Source: Chlorops oryzae (lineage: Eukaryota > Arthropoda > Insecta > Diptera > Chloropidae). Taken from it: a stretch of 64,000 bases of DNA. Position numbers and translations under genes: made by a program. The notes under the pieces were generated by a model. The model worked only from the letters and a program-made list of their open reading frames with translations. It was not told where the DNA came from and made no database searches. The stretch lies in contig CM035807.1 in assembly GCA_020466095.1 (NCBI GenBank), forward strand, positions 15,497,485 through 15,561,484, read 5' to 3'. Below, piece after piece: positions 24,601-36,199 of this stretch. Numbering within the stretch: position 1 is the first letter of the stretch; each line of letters begins with the position of its first letter.

Positions 24601-26434
24601 TTTCCTGAGGTTAAACCGCTAATAAGGTATGACAAATGTACCACAGATTTGAAGTAAATTAATCGGGGTTTTGAAAAAATTAGAAAAGTATGTGTTAATA
24701 GGACCTTTTTCATACCAAAATGGCTCTCAAATTAAAAAAATAGAAATTTTTTCAGAATTTTTGACTTTGACCGCTTAATTAACCATCATTGGCTTAAATT
24801 CTTACCATGAATTTAATTTTGCCTAAAAGCCCATAGAATTGGCTTTCAAACCGCTTAACAGTTTTTTTTCTACGATGAACCGTTACGTGGGAGAATTTTT
24901 TTTCTCGACTTACTGCCTAAAAACTTTAAGGCCCTCTAACTCCTTAGGGGAGCATTTTCCACCCCCCCCTCTCATACGATTTTTGGTCGATATTGAGCCC
25001 CCCTATCACCTCCTTTCAGATATACATCCTTATGCGAAACACCCTGTATTATCAAGTTAAATTTTTATGCTTCAAGATATGCTGCGACATTGCGACAACA
25101 CTTGGCTTTCATTTAACAAGAAAACAAGAAAACTGTTTATCTACTGATTGCCCAATGGATATCAGCATTGCTTACACCAAAGATATACAAAGATGCTTAA
25201 ATTTACATACAACATTGCTTACACGTTGCAGACACAAAGGTGCCATCGAATCAGCAGGATTATGTATAGGCAAACTCACTCGTAAAATTACTTCATGCAC
25301 AAAACTCAATAATGCGGATGTCAACAAAATATTATGGGACGACTGTCTTGCATTGCTTTTTAATGATCATAAAGTGTGAGCACGACCAGGCGTGGTGCAG
25401 GTTACTCAATTATGTTCCTACATATCATCAGAAATGACGTTCAACCAGGAAGACCTTTGTTGACACGTGCGATTACACGAATATTTGAAATACTTCAAAC
25501 CAAATCATCTTCATCCGTCGCGGCGGAGAAGAACAATTGTGATCGTATTGAAGCTTTGACTTTACACTATCTCTGTGTATTAGTTAAAGATACTGATATA
25601 CGTAACGCTATCTATCCGTATTATAATGAAATTATGTTGGCTGCTATTTCGAAAATTGACGATGTCGAATGGACCGTCTGCAATGCTGCATTACAACTTT
25701 TTGGTGCACTTGTTTCCAAAATTGTTGGTCAACGCCAAGCAATCGAATTTGAAGTGCTCGATTGGGAACCAACTCAAGTAACCTATACGGAAATACTTCG
25801 AAATATGTCAAAAACTTTCGAGCACATTTTGAATTACTGCAAAGAGAAATCGGACAAGAGTAGCTCAACGCGATCGATCATCTTGTTTCTTGGATTTCTT
25901 AGTAAAATTGAATATATTCATCAGGATACAGACGAAAACGATGAACTTGTGGTTATTCGTGAACTCATGTGGTCATTACTGCATCATCGATGTGAAAAAG
26001 TTCGTAAGTTAGCAACTGATTGCTTTGTACGAGCACACGATATTCGTCAGCTATCCAACATACTGCTTCTTATATCGGATCTTGTGTTCGAAGTACACAA
26101 TGAGAATTTCTTCGAAGGTCTTCTCTTTGTCATATCTGAAGGATTTCGAAAAATACAAAACGAAGCTGTACACACAATTCCAGCCGAAGAGCTTTCACAA
26201 TTTTACACAAGTTTGAGGGATAATCTCACTAAAAACGCAAAATTTTATAACAATTTGAAACCATACACTCTATCAAGGCTTTTAGATACGCTTAAGGTTA
26301 TTGGTTTAAACAAAAATTCTAGTCTGATTAGCGATTTAAGTAAATCTTTAGATTTAAGTATTATTAATAGCAAATATCCTTTAGGCTATGAGGAATTGTG
26401 TCAAAATGTTCAAAAGTTAAGAAACGAAGAATGA
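21605..26434 (+). CDS. THADA: THADA-family (Trm732-like, DUF2428) protein
   Basis: Exons 21605-21622 (MMKSLQ), 21768-23859 and 25077-26434; about 1155 residues after correcting two 1-nt frameshifts. Known: THADA/Trm732 are large helical-repeat proteins that partner the FTSJ1/Trm7 methyltransferase for 2'-O-methylation of the tRNA anticodon loop; fly THADA affects energy storage. Seen: the DUF2428 hallmark TTRRGAGYSIMFLHIIRND followed by GRPLLTRAITRIFEIL, then RIEALTLHYLCVLVKDT and WTVCNAALQLFGALVSKI; the N-terminal two-thirds is helical without named motifs. Intron 2 starts AAG|GTGAGT and holds a foldback transposon; the frame resumes TLK|ICCDIATTLG. Frameshift 1 is near 22850-22862 (ENMSCFR to LEDCLEFLF, one base too many). 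Frameshift 2 is at 25374-25379 (NDHKV to STTRRGAG, one base too few). The protein is shorter than human THADA (about 1950 residues). A truncated or second THADA-like gene is the alternative reading. Confidence 0.85.
23944..25048. mobile_element. Foldback transposon inside THADA intron 2
   Basis: Near-perfect inverted arms of about 485 bp (23944-24432 and 24565-25048) around a ~130-bp loop. Ends are TACAGGGTGTTTCGCATAAG and its inverse; flanks are TTA on both sides. It lies between the donor at 23860 and the exon starting at 25077, so its right end is within 30 bp of the splice acceptor. No coding capacity. The TTA duplication fits a PIF/Harbinger-like or CACTA-like integrase, not proven. Confidence 0.85.
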
Positions 26435-26846
26435 GTTCCTAAGCGTCGTTTGATATTAAAATCTCATTGTCAATTGCTGGTTAAAAAAAATCAAAAAATA
26501 GATTATAAGGCAAGGTGTATTTAACAAGGTGATATCAATAGTTCTGTTTCCGTAATGCACGAAACTTCCCAATTTTCAAAAAAATTGGCAGTTTGGTGCA
26601 GTACGGGAACAGATCTGTTATTAGAAAAGTCAAAGCGCAATATCTACTTGCATAAAAATTCGGGTTAAAATATTCAACCCGATTCCCAACCCAAAGATTT
26701 TTCCCGTCGGATTTGACAAAAGTTACATTATTCTAAACACATGGAGAAGTGAATATGAAGGGATCTATGCTTATATGAAAATAATGTTTACCGAAATAGC
26801 TTAATTCTAACCAAAAGTTGATTCTAGTAGGTTATGTGTGCAATAT

Positions 26847-26883
<37 letters not shown>

Positions 26884-26884
26884 A
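26435..26884 (+). other. 3' region of the THADA gene
   Basis: AT-rich with a pure A run of about 30 at 26850-26880 just before the CACTA MITE. No gene seen. Confidence 0.5.
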
Positions 26885-27636
26885 CACTAGTTTACAAATA
26901 ATAATTTTTGGCGTGTTCAGGAGATCTCAGTGCACTTTTCCCATAGATTTTGGCCTTCTAAACACGAAAATAATATTAGAAAATTTTTTCATGGAAGCGT
27001 TTATTTTATATTGATTTTTAAAAAAAGAAATGTTTTTTTTTTTCGGAGATATTATAGATTTTTTTAGCAGAACTCGGCCATGCATCGACCAATTCAAATG
27101 AAGTACCACTCAAATTAAAGAAAACTAAAGCCTCTAAGACTCTTTCCTACATAGTTTTAAGATTCTGTAGACCTATAAACCTAAAAAAAAATATTTTTGT
27201 AGCAAAAATACATGTTCCTTTTTCATTTATCGGCATCTAAAAAATAGATTCCAAAAAGACATTTTTTTTTACATTTTTGATTTAAAGGTGGGTCCTTACC
27301 CAACAAAATACTATATTAGTTTTTAAAATCCATGGATAAATGGCGAAGTTATAACTTTATAAGTGAGGGGATAAAGCCAATATAAGCTTAAGAATCTTAA
27401 AGGCGTTAGTTTTCTTTAGTTTGAGTGGTACTTTATTTGAATTGGTCGATGCATGGCCGAGTTCTGCTCAAAACATCTACAATATCTCCGAAAAAAAACT
27501 TTGTTTTTTTAAAAATTAATATATAAAAAACGCTTCCGTGAAAATTTTTTTCAATAATTTTTTCGTGTTTAGAAGGCCAAAGTCTATGGGAAAAGTGCAT
27601 TGAGATCTCCTGAAAAAAAATTGCTGTAAACTAGTG
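26885..27636. mobile_element. CACTA-type MITE (CACTAGTTTACA termini), copy 2
   Basis: 752 bp, CACTAGTTTACA at the left and TGTAAACTAGTG at the right, flanked by perfect TTA duplications (26882-26884 and 27637-27639). The two halves are inverted copies (GTGCACTTTTCCCATAGA and its inverse near 27585), giving a foldback structure. Interior homologous to the 125-433 copy. Confidence 0.9.
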
Positions 27637-27639
27637 TTA

Positions 27640-28479
27640 TCATATCGGCTTAAAAACTTATATCTATATAGACTGATGTAACACACAACAAAAGCTACTC
27701 ACAAACTAGTAATATTAGACATAATTAAATTGAAATAAATTAGTGCGAAATTTTTCTTTAATGGCAAACTTTCTTAAACCCTCTAAGCCTGTAAGAAGCT
27801 TTGTAAAATCCGTAGCTGTGCAAATGATTCAATTCTCACAAATTAGGTTAAGATGCGCTCACTGGTCGTTAAATTGTAAGTCCTTAAAATTTTTTTAAAT
27901 AAGAAAATAGAAAACAGAAAAAAATAGAATATGAAAATAACTGTGCATTTAATTAATTATTAGCTATATACTTATTTATTTATTACTTAAAACTAATCAA
28001 ATATATAGAAATGTTTAAGCTCATATTCAAAAACAATTTTCAATATTTGATGATACTCAAATTCGTTTGGTTCACCAACAAAAATGATTCAGCTAAGTCC
28101 AATTGACCTTTGGATATCATAATTTTCATTTACCGTTTTGTAATAATATGCCAAACACCCAACCTTTAAATCCCTATTAAATCTTTTTATTGGTATTTTA
28201 TTGTCCACAGCTTCACTTAGTACGGTTTGCTACCATTCCTGTTAAACTTTTTCATCACGATTTCCTCTCAAAGTATCAAAATTTGCTTTTCGGAATGAAA
28301 AACTTAATTGGAGCAGTAACAAACGGGCATTAAGGTAGCTATTTAAAGCTCTGTAACAGGAGAATCTAAAAGACTAATTCAAATCCACTTTTAATCTGGA
28401 TAACATTCTTAACTTTGTAGGAAAAACATTAAAAACGTATGTGTATAAAAAAAAAACCCAAACCCAAACCTCAAAGGAA
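27640..28479. other. Intergenic region, no gene seen
   Basis: AT-rich DNA between the MITE and the 3' end of the Mlx/bigmax gene. No domain, RNA gene or element recognised. Confidence 0.5.
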
Positions 28480-30087
28480 TCAACTGAATGTGTCACATCG
28501 CTGCTCCATACCGTCTTGTTGTTTATCGTGCGCTTGTTCCATTTGCTGGAGAGTGCTACTTAATATACTCCGCAGTATATGAGGTTTACAATGCTCTTCC
28601 AACCATGGTATAACACCTGTTGTTAGCTGCTCGAAATTATTCATTGGTATATTTTGAAACGTTTCGAACATTTCATCTAAAATCGACTGAAACTAGAAGA
28701 ATATAAGAATGAGTAACCATAGAACGTAAGTTGAGTTATAATATTGAGCACGCTAAGAAAATGAAGAACAAAGAAAAACTGCTGCAGTAAGCAGAAAAAT
28801 AAAGCGATTTCTTTGTTCTGGCATACGCAGAAACTTCCCTTTGTTCTTTTTGTTTCGCTCAAGGTTTTTACCACTTGAAATTTCGCTTCATCCGTTAGGC
28901 GTTTTTCTTCTGGGCCAGGATTGGCCTGTTGATGTTGCAGCATTTGCTCGTAACCATTATGCAAAATGCGTAAAGCGCTCACTTCCTTCTGCAATGCTGC
29001 ACTTTCCTCTTCCTGTTTCTTTTTTTGTTGATTAAGATAACCGATATAGTCAATGGATTTCTGTAGGATTAGAGCTTTGCTCAATTTATAACCCGACGCA
29101 GAGTCATTTTGCTGACAAGTGGGCACAAGGTCCTGTAAGCTGTCATAGCCTCGTTTGATAGCATCACGCCTTTTCTGTTCGGCTTGTGTATGAGCTTCGC
29201 GGCGTCTCTCTTTGTAGCTTAATGTGGAGCTCGAAGCGGATGCGCGGCCACCATCAGTATCGTTATCATCGTCGTCATCTAATGATAGATTTCAATGATT
29301 CATTTAAAAATAAAACTAACAGTGCATAGCGTGTGTTCTCTTATTTAAAGGAAAAGAAGACGTCAGGTTACATGACATCTTCCACATCTTCTGTGATTTG
29401 GGTTTAGCAATGGACTGTTAGTAGAACCCCCTTGAAATATTTACAGCGACTTATTTGGCTTTAAAAGGATAGATTCCAAATGTTCAAGGAATTCTCAAGG
29501 AATATTAGTATAGTTTCAAAGAATTGGCGCCCAACTGGAGCCCTTGACAGCCTCTTATCACTGTCTGCAATCTCTTAGGATAGAAACAAACGAAAGGTGC
29601 TGGGTTAAACTCAGTAGTTCCACGTAAATTAGCTTTGTGTGCGGAAATTCGGTTGAGAAGGTTGTCCGTGCCTTGTTCGCGTTATTAACTGGACCAAGTG
29701 TAACTCACATCAGAAGCCTGACGACTCCCACAAAATACAAAACTAAACCTGACTAAAGATCTGATCGTTTTTATCGCTGGAAGTACATCCTGACCTAATA
29801 AGTGTCACGCCATTTAATTGAAAGCCCAAAGGTGGATTAACGTATTACCCGTATTGTGTGCGGATGAGTTGGGAGTGTGAGTGCTTCCGGCACTGCTGCT
29901 GCAATCGAGAATAGTTTTTAACATCTGTGGTGCTCTCGTGATCCATGAAGAAGTCTTCCTTCGATGGATTTCCTGATGAAATTGATAAGATAAATCTAGG
30001 AACGATTCATTGTGGACTCATCTTACCCAACTCGCCTGTGGAGTTATTATCACTGCTTACATCTCTTTCCTTTTGTAGTGATTGCAT
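28480..30087 (-). CDS. bigmax: Mlx/bigmax-like bHLH-leucine-zipper transcription factor
   Basis: Minus-strand exons 30087-30027, 29972-29849, 29278-28872, 28692-28480; about 267 residues. Known: Mlx (bigmax in Drosophila) dimerises with Mondo/ChREBP in the nucleus and binds carbohydrate response elements to control sugar-responsive genes. Seen: acidic/Ser-rich N-terminus (DDDDDNDTDGG), basic region RRREAHTQAEQKRRDAIKRG, helix 1 YDSLQDLVPTC, helix 2 KLSKALILQKSIDYIGYL, zipper NQQKKKQEEESAALQKEV, and the C-terminal dimerisation and cytoplasmic-localisation domain with IPWLEEHCKPHILRSILS. The basic region keeps the H, E and R positions used for E-box contact. Exon 2 shows an apparent 1-nt insertion (AA at 29903-29904): KNYSR and CSSSAGSTHTPNSS lie in different frames. 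The start at 30087 gives MQSLQKERDVSSDN; a start inside exon 2 is possible. Confidence 0.88.
29279..29848 (-). other. Intron 2 of the Mlx/bigmax gene
   Basis: Runs from GTAATAC at 29848 to CATTAG at 29279 (minus strand). No exon or element recognised in it. Confidence 0.6.
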
Positions 30088-31849
30088 TGTTAACTGGAGT
30101 GTTCTAGTTGAGCAAAATATATTTTTGACGTTTTTAAAATGATAATGGCCTAACTGAGATATGCTGTAAATATCAGTGATGCCAACTCAAAAATTTTTTT
30201 CGAATATCACCAGAAAAAATTCGGTACATGTAAAAGCTGTTTAAGAAACAAGCGAGTTTCGGATGAAAGACAAGCGAAACAATTTTATGTGGTATGAATG
30301 AAAAAAATTTGGATTCAGTAATTATTTTCCCCGAAAAAAAACCTAAACATTTTTACCCCCCAAAAATACCCAATTCAAATCAATTTCCCCCAAAAATGGG
30401 GTAAAATACCCTAATTGGCACACTTCGGTAATGATATTCACTATTCGCGATACGACTTCATTAAGTTGTGAATAGAGACGCTATACGTTAATCCTGTTAA
30501 ATTCTTATCAATAACGTCAAAAGTTATCACTCTTTCTCTTTTTATTCCAGATAAATACTAGTTTAAGACGTAATACGAATACAAAATTAATCGGCATTCG
30601 CCCTTAAAGTCTTCTTCCAAACGCGTCAGGAACGAGCACTACGGACGCGCTTAAGTTTGAAATAAACAACATGACGCACGCCGACGCCTGACGTATTCTA
30701 TGTGGATACCTGAAAAGCTAGTACAAAGGAAAGAAATTGCTTCATAAAGTATGGGAGCAATCCTTAGGAATTCAAAAAATTACAACTCAAATTATTCCTC
30801 GGAAAAAACTAAATTAAAAAAGAATTTATTCTAATTTCAAAAATGTAACAGTGGCGCTGAGCGAAATTTGCTTTCACCATTTATGCATTTGAATGAAAGT
30901 ATCGAAGAATTTAAGTGCATAAGATTCTCATTTCCATCGATAAATATGAGAATGGTATACTGAGTTCGAATAAAATATATCGGCATCGCAATACACTTAA
31001 GTATTTGTATTCACATATACCGCCTTGTGGATCTGTAGCACATCGACATTCCTTAAGTGAACATAAAAATTATTCAATGACTCAATCTCACGCCATGAAT
31101 CGTATTCCTTTGTGTACAAAGCTTACAGTAAAAGGTTTACACTCTAAAAAATTAACCCACACCAATAATGTGAAATTTGCCCGTACACTAGTCCATTTGG
31201 TTGTACACACGTACAACTTTTGTGGCGGCGTTTTTCGCTGGCAAATTAGACAATGCTTCCCTTCACGTCTTTGCGTGTCATCTGTCGCCGAAAGTTACGG
31301 CAATTGCCTAAAGTGTTATATTCAGCAGCAGATTTTTACCATCGACAATTGTATCGATTATAAATATTATAGCACTGACAGACATAGGTATTTTACACCA
31401 TGATGGTGTGAAGTCTAGGTGACACACATTGGTATTTCTCAAAAGTCTACCTTAGCCAACATAGACTTTTTATAGACTTCACACTACATTGAAAGGGAGG
31501 GTTTATTGTGGACTTTTTAGATTGATATGGCAACGCTGCACAAATTTAAACGAAATATCGATTATTTTATCGGAAACCAGATGTCTAAATTTCTTATTTC
31601 AAGTAATATATGCGAAATGCGACATGAATTCCATCGTATGGATTTATATAACAAACAAACGATATTTTCATGGATTCTTTTGAGATAAAATCGAGGCTAA
31701 ATGCTACCAAAATGTTTTTATTATTATTTTTGTTGTTTTAATTTTCAATTATCAGCTGATTTAAAGAAGTCCACAATAGAAATCCACAACCAATTTTGGT
31801 GTGTCACCCCAACATAGACTTCTTTCATTGTAGTGTGAAGTCTATAGAC
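30088..31849. other. Intergenic region upstream of Mlx/bigmax
   Basis: No conserved gene. A 162-codon open frame at 30915-31403 has no recognisable domain. At 31400-31500 and 31790-31849 GTGTGAAGTCTA and AGACTTCACAC motifs recur in both orientations, so a small palindromic repeat probably surrounds the hAT insertion site. Confidence 0.45.
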
Positions 31850-32309
31850 TAGTGATGCCACGAATATTCGGCACTATTCGGTATTGCTATCGGCTAACAA
31901 ATTTTTCAGTATCGGTATACGCGAATAGTTAAAATATGTCGGTCGAATACCGAATAGTAGAAATAACTTATTAAAAAAATCTAGCATAACTACAAATTAA
32001 GTTTTTTCAAATAACGTAAAAAAATTTAATTAACGAGATCTAAAAATGCAGCAGATTTGCTTTTTATTCTTTAAAATATTATATGTACGCAAGTCTTCTT
32101 TAAATTTTCTATCGAAAAGCATTATAAACAGTGGGCAAATTTTTTCAGCGCATGGTTTTGATTGAACTCAGCTATGCGCAATGTAGAAGCTCAAGCTGTC
32201 TTTGCTACGTAAGCCGAATAATTCGTATGCGAATATTCGCTTATTCGGCGAAGGTTGACCGAATATTCGGTTATTCAGTGCCAAAATCCACGTATTTCGG
32301 GCATCACTA
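31850..32309. mobile_element. hAT-type MITE with perfect 8-bp target duplication
   Basis: 460 bp bounded by TAGTGATGCC and GGCATCACTA and flanked by CTATAGAC on both sides (31842-31849, 32310-32317). The interior is rich in CGAATATTCGG in both orientations. Non-autonomous; related to 21017-21465. The 8-bp duplication and terminal sequence define hAT. Confidence 0.9.
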
Positions 32310-33190
32310 CTATAGACCTTACACCATATGTCTGTCAATGCTATTAGTATTTATAGCTAAAACAACCAAATGAAAAAAAAACTACCATGCTACCAAAATC
32401 GATGAAATATTTAAAAAAATACCGAGTTTGGTAGAAAACAATCAACCGTGGCAGCCGTGATGGGAGCGTTTTTCTCTCTTCCCCATGCGTTCCTTGCCAC
32501 CAAAAATTTGTTTCATTATCGAAATGTCTTAACGTGTAAATAGCGTACAAGAGATTATAAAAACGCAGCAGTTTTTTTCGTTTTTATATAAATTAAACAT
32601 ATATTCGCAATTCACAAAATCTTCTAAAATCCATTTTAAATTTATCCCCAGCTAAAATAAGTATTCTAGCTCTAAGGGAGAGGCATTTACGTCAGCTGGC
32701 AGCACTATAACGAAAAATGTTACCGAAGTCAAGGTAAACTGCATGGAAATTGTTCGACGAAATGAAGATGTATTAAATCTGAGCATAATAGAGTGTCTTA
32801 AAAATGAGCGTACCTATTCGGTTGTATTGAAATTAGTCAAATTTGCAATGTATGGAAATAACGCATGTGTCCACGGCTGCCACTTTGAAAAATAAAAAAG
32901 CGTCAAGTCAATTAAAAAGAGAGCCAATTTGGCTAAAAAGGAAATAACCGAAATATTTTTTGCTTTGAATTGGTTATTGAATAATTCAAATTTGAGCGTA
33001 AGAAAGGCAAATGCAATAAAAGAAGAGCCACAGCGCAAAGTGAAAAATAAAGAGCCAGCGCAAACGCCAAGTCTGGCAACCGTGCATGTGTCAGCAAAAG
33101 CAAGTATTACTTGAGAAAAATTTGTTGCCGACCGAGATTGAAAACCGTTCTTCGGATGATTTAGATATTAGAAAATTGCAATAAAGTGAA
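32310..33190 (+). other. Upstream region of the hemomucin gene
   Basis: Presumed promoter and 5' leader. Apart from the target duplication, no element or conserved reading frame is recognised; the core promoter could not be pinned down. Confidence 0.4.
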
Positions 33191-36100
33191 ATGGGTTTAC
33201 TCAAAACGATACTCTTGAGGATTACCAACTTTTTGGTGTTCTTCGTAATTATTATTCTTCTGCCTGGTCTTCCGCCAAAAACGACTTTTCCATTTAAGGA
33301 ATTTAGGTAGGTTATGCCGTCATAATAAAGGAAAAACCGGTTAAGTGCGAATTGCGTTTTAATTAATTTTATCCATATTTTAAAGCTATTTGCAACGTTT
33401 ATTAAAGAAATTTTGATTAATCGTTGGTATAAAAGATTGAAGAGTTATTCAATGCAATCGAAAAAGTTTAACAGTTGAAGTAAATCCAATTATTGATTTT
33501 TTCAAATGTACTTAATGAACTTAATCGCTTTTTAAGCCGGTATCCTATAATAAAAAGTTTCATTTCTCCAGTGTCGCGCCTACGAAAGAACTTAAGGGAG
33601 CTTTGGAAATCAATCATCATTTAGAAAGTGCTGACCGCTTGTTCGATGGACGCGTCTATGGTCCAGAATGTCTGATTCAACGGAACAGTGAGCTATACAC
33701 AGGCATACATGGAGGCGAAATCATTAAGATAACCACCGAACACGTTACCCATGTCGCGAAAATAGGCCAACCTTGCGGTAGTGTAAAGAAGATCAAATAT
33801 ATGATTGATTCTGTGGGTAATTTTTCTTCTTTTTTGTTTTTTTTTTAGAGGATATCTCGGAGGAAGCAAGGTGTGGTCGTCCACTTGGTTTGGCATTTGA
33901 TACAATTGGGAATAATTTGATTGTTGCCGATGCATACTATGGCATTTGGGAAATCGAACTTGAGACAGGCAAAAAGAAGTTACTGGTTTCGCCGCAACAA
34001 GAGCTGCCCGGAAAAGGGGGCGTTAATAGGCCGGCCAAGATCTTTAATGCTGTTGTCGTAGATCAACGTGGCGATATTTATTGGACTGACTCCACATCCG
34101 ATTTTATATTGCAGGATTTGGTATATTCTGCACTCGCTAACCCTTCAGGAAGGTAAGCAAGCATTTAATTGAAATTCTTTGAGGTAGAACGTTGCTTCTT
34201 TAAGAAACCGGTTTTTTCGGTCGTAACGTTAGCGTTTTGAATACCAAAATAGAAATTCGAATGAAGTAAGCGTATCAACAAATTAACATAAGCGAGTGAG
34301 CAACGAAAATGAGAAGAAAAGCAACGATGAAAATATGTTTGAACAGACTTTGAACTTTTGGGGGCAACGGTCCCTTCATTTGAGTTTAAATCTTAACCAA
34401 ACATTTTTTTTTATTATTATCTGCGCATATACGTGCCGGCTAAAGGTTTTTGGATTCGAGTAACGTCTAAACTTATGCCTCAATGTAGCCCATTAACGAT
34501 ACTATCTATCGTACGATTGCGATCTAACTACAAATAGTATGCATCGCCACAAAATTTCAAAGAGCGCCCTTGCACATTGCACTAAATATCATTTTTCTAT
34601 TTAAGAATTTTTCTTCCGTAACCACTTTTATAAAAGAGATTTCATTCGCGCGATGATGCCCCTTCAAGAAATGGGGGAAAAGAGATAAAATCTGCAACCG
34701 CTAAGAATTCAAATTGTTTGAAACTTCGGCAAACAGCTAGGTACTTATACTATAAGCCCACCAACGGAATGATTTTTAGTATAGATAGAATAGTTAATGG
34801 GCAGCTTAAGCAGCTTTTCTTTGGTGTTCAAAAATTGGAGATATCAATAATTTTCAACGTGTCTAGCGATGGGTTATTAATTGATATAAACAGCCCTGTT
34901 CGAAATGAATTTTTTCCCTAGGAAGCGGAAATAGGAAGTATTCTAAGCGTCAATAGAGAATAGAATATGTTGACCTTTGTTTAAAAATATTACATTCTCG
35001 CTCCCCTTATATTTCGTTCCTAGTCTTAAAATTGCATGGGTCCAATTTGGAATCGGGCTGAATTTGATCCACGTTTCGAGAATTAATCCCGAAATTCTTC
35101 TTTTTATAGACTGTTCAAATATGATCGCTTGAAAAATGAAAGTAACGTTTTAATGGATGAAATTTTCTTCGCTAATGGCTTAGCACTTAGTCCGAATGAG
35201 GATTTCATTGTTGTCTCGGAAACTGGCGCTTCGCGATTATTGAAATATCATCTGAATGGAGCCAAAGCTGGACAATCCGAAACTTTTGTTGACGGTTTAC
35301 CTGGACATACTGACAATTTGACACCCGATGCCGAAGGCATATGGGTACCTTTAGTAATGGCCGTCGACAGTGAACACCCCAGTGCATTTAATGTCTTTTC
35401 GAATTTCCCTAACATTCGATTATTCCTTGCGCGCTTGCTTAATATTTTGGAAACACCATTCAAATTGATCAACACATATTTCCCGAATAAAATCTGTCAA
35501 CGATTTGTTCATTTCATTGGACACGGTGAGAGTGTTACATTCTTAGCACCGAAACGAAGCACGATCGTACGCGTTGATTGGAATGGTAATATTGTCGGCT
35601 CATTACATGGTTTCGATACTTCGGTGGGAGCAGTCTCGCATGTGCTTGAGTCTCAAGACCATTTGCTGCTTGGCTCGCCTTTTAATCGTTTTTTGGGACA
35701 TGTTAAATTACCAAAGGCTAAACAACAACCAACGGTTAAAATTCAAAACGTAAGGTATGAATCCGCTAATGTCGAATCAGCAGCAACTAAACCTAAGGTT
35801 GAAGAAACTAAGCCTAAAACTACTGCTAAGCCATCGACAACAACGACGACAACCACAACAACTCGTAAGCCAACGACCACAACAACTCGTAAGCCGACAA
35901 CTACTACAACAACTACTACGACTACGACAACGACTACAACAACACCGAGACCAACGACAGCAAAACCACCAACAACAACCACAACTGCAAAGCCAATGAC
36001 TAAGCCTAAAGCAGCACCCACAACGACCACACCAAAGCCGGCTACTACTACCACCACCGCCTCCACCACCACTACTACTAAACGTGTAGCACCCAAAGAG

Positions 36101-36199
36101 CCTGCACCTGTTAAAGAGGAAATTCCAAAAGACGCGAAACCTCCAAAACAGGAAAAGCTTAAAGTCAAAAACAAGCATGGCGAGCATGTCGAGCTTTAA
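33191..36199 (+). CDS. Hmu: Hemomucin / APMAP-like surface mucin (strictosidine synthase-like propeller)
   Basis: Exons 33191-33306, 33572-33777, 33849-34152, 35110-36199; 571 residues, no frame errors. Known: Drosophila hemomucin is a haemocyte and gut surface glycoprotein with a six-bladed strictosidine-synthase/APMAP propeller; APMAP is its vertebrate relative. Seen: a short cytosolic N-terminus (MGLLKTILLRI) and a hydrophobic signal-anchor of about residues 12-27 (NFLVFFVIIILLPG), making a type II membrane protein. The propeller spans roughly 40-410 with GPECLI, LYTGIHGGEIIKI, CGRPLGLAFD, LIVADAYYGIWEI, IYWTDSTSDF, FFANGLALSPNEDFIVVSET, GLPGHTDNL and GSLHGFD. A Thr-rich tail of about 110 residues (440-550) made of TTT runs and TRKPTT units follows as the O-glycosylated mucin stalk, then a basic end. 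The plant-enzyme catalytic Glu is not expected in this branch. The tail is encoded by ACN-codon repeats and is likely length-polymorphic. Confidence 0.92.
34153..35109 (+). other. Intron 3 of the hemomucin gene
   Basis: 957 bp, starts GTAAGC and ends TTTTTATAG. A 67-codon open frame inside has no domain. Nothing else recognised. Confidence 0.6.

Noticed and set aside
25371..25400. Tiny intron to explain the THADA frame change
   Set aside because: The only GT...AG pair would give an intron of under 20 bp, which is too short; a one-base deletion explains it better.
30915..31403. 162-codon plus-strand open frame
   Set aside because: No domain, no signal peptide, no splice or promoter support, AT-rich intergenic context; chance open frame is more likely.
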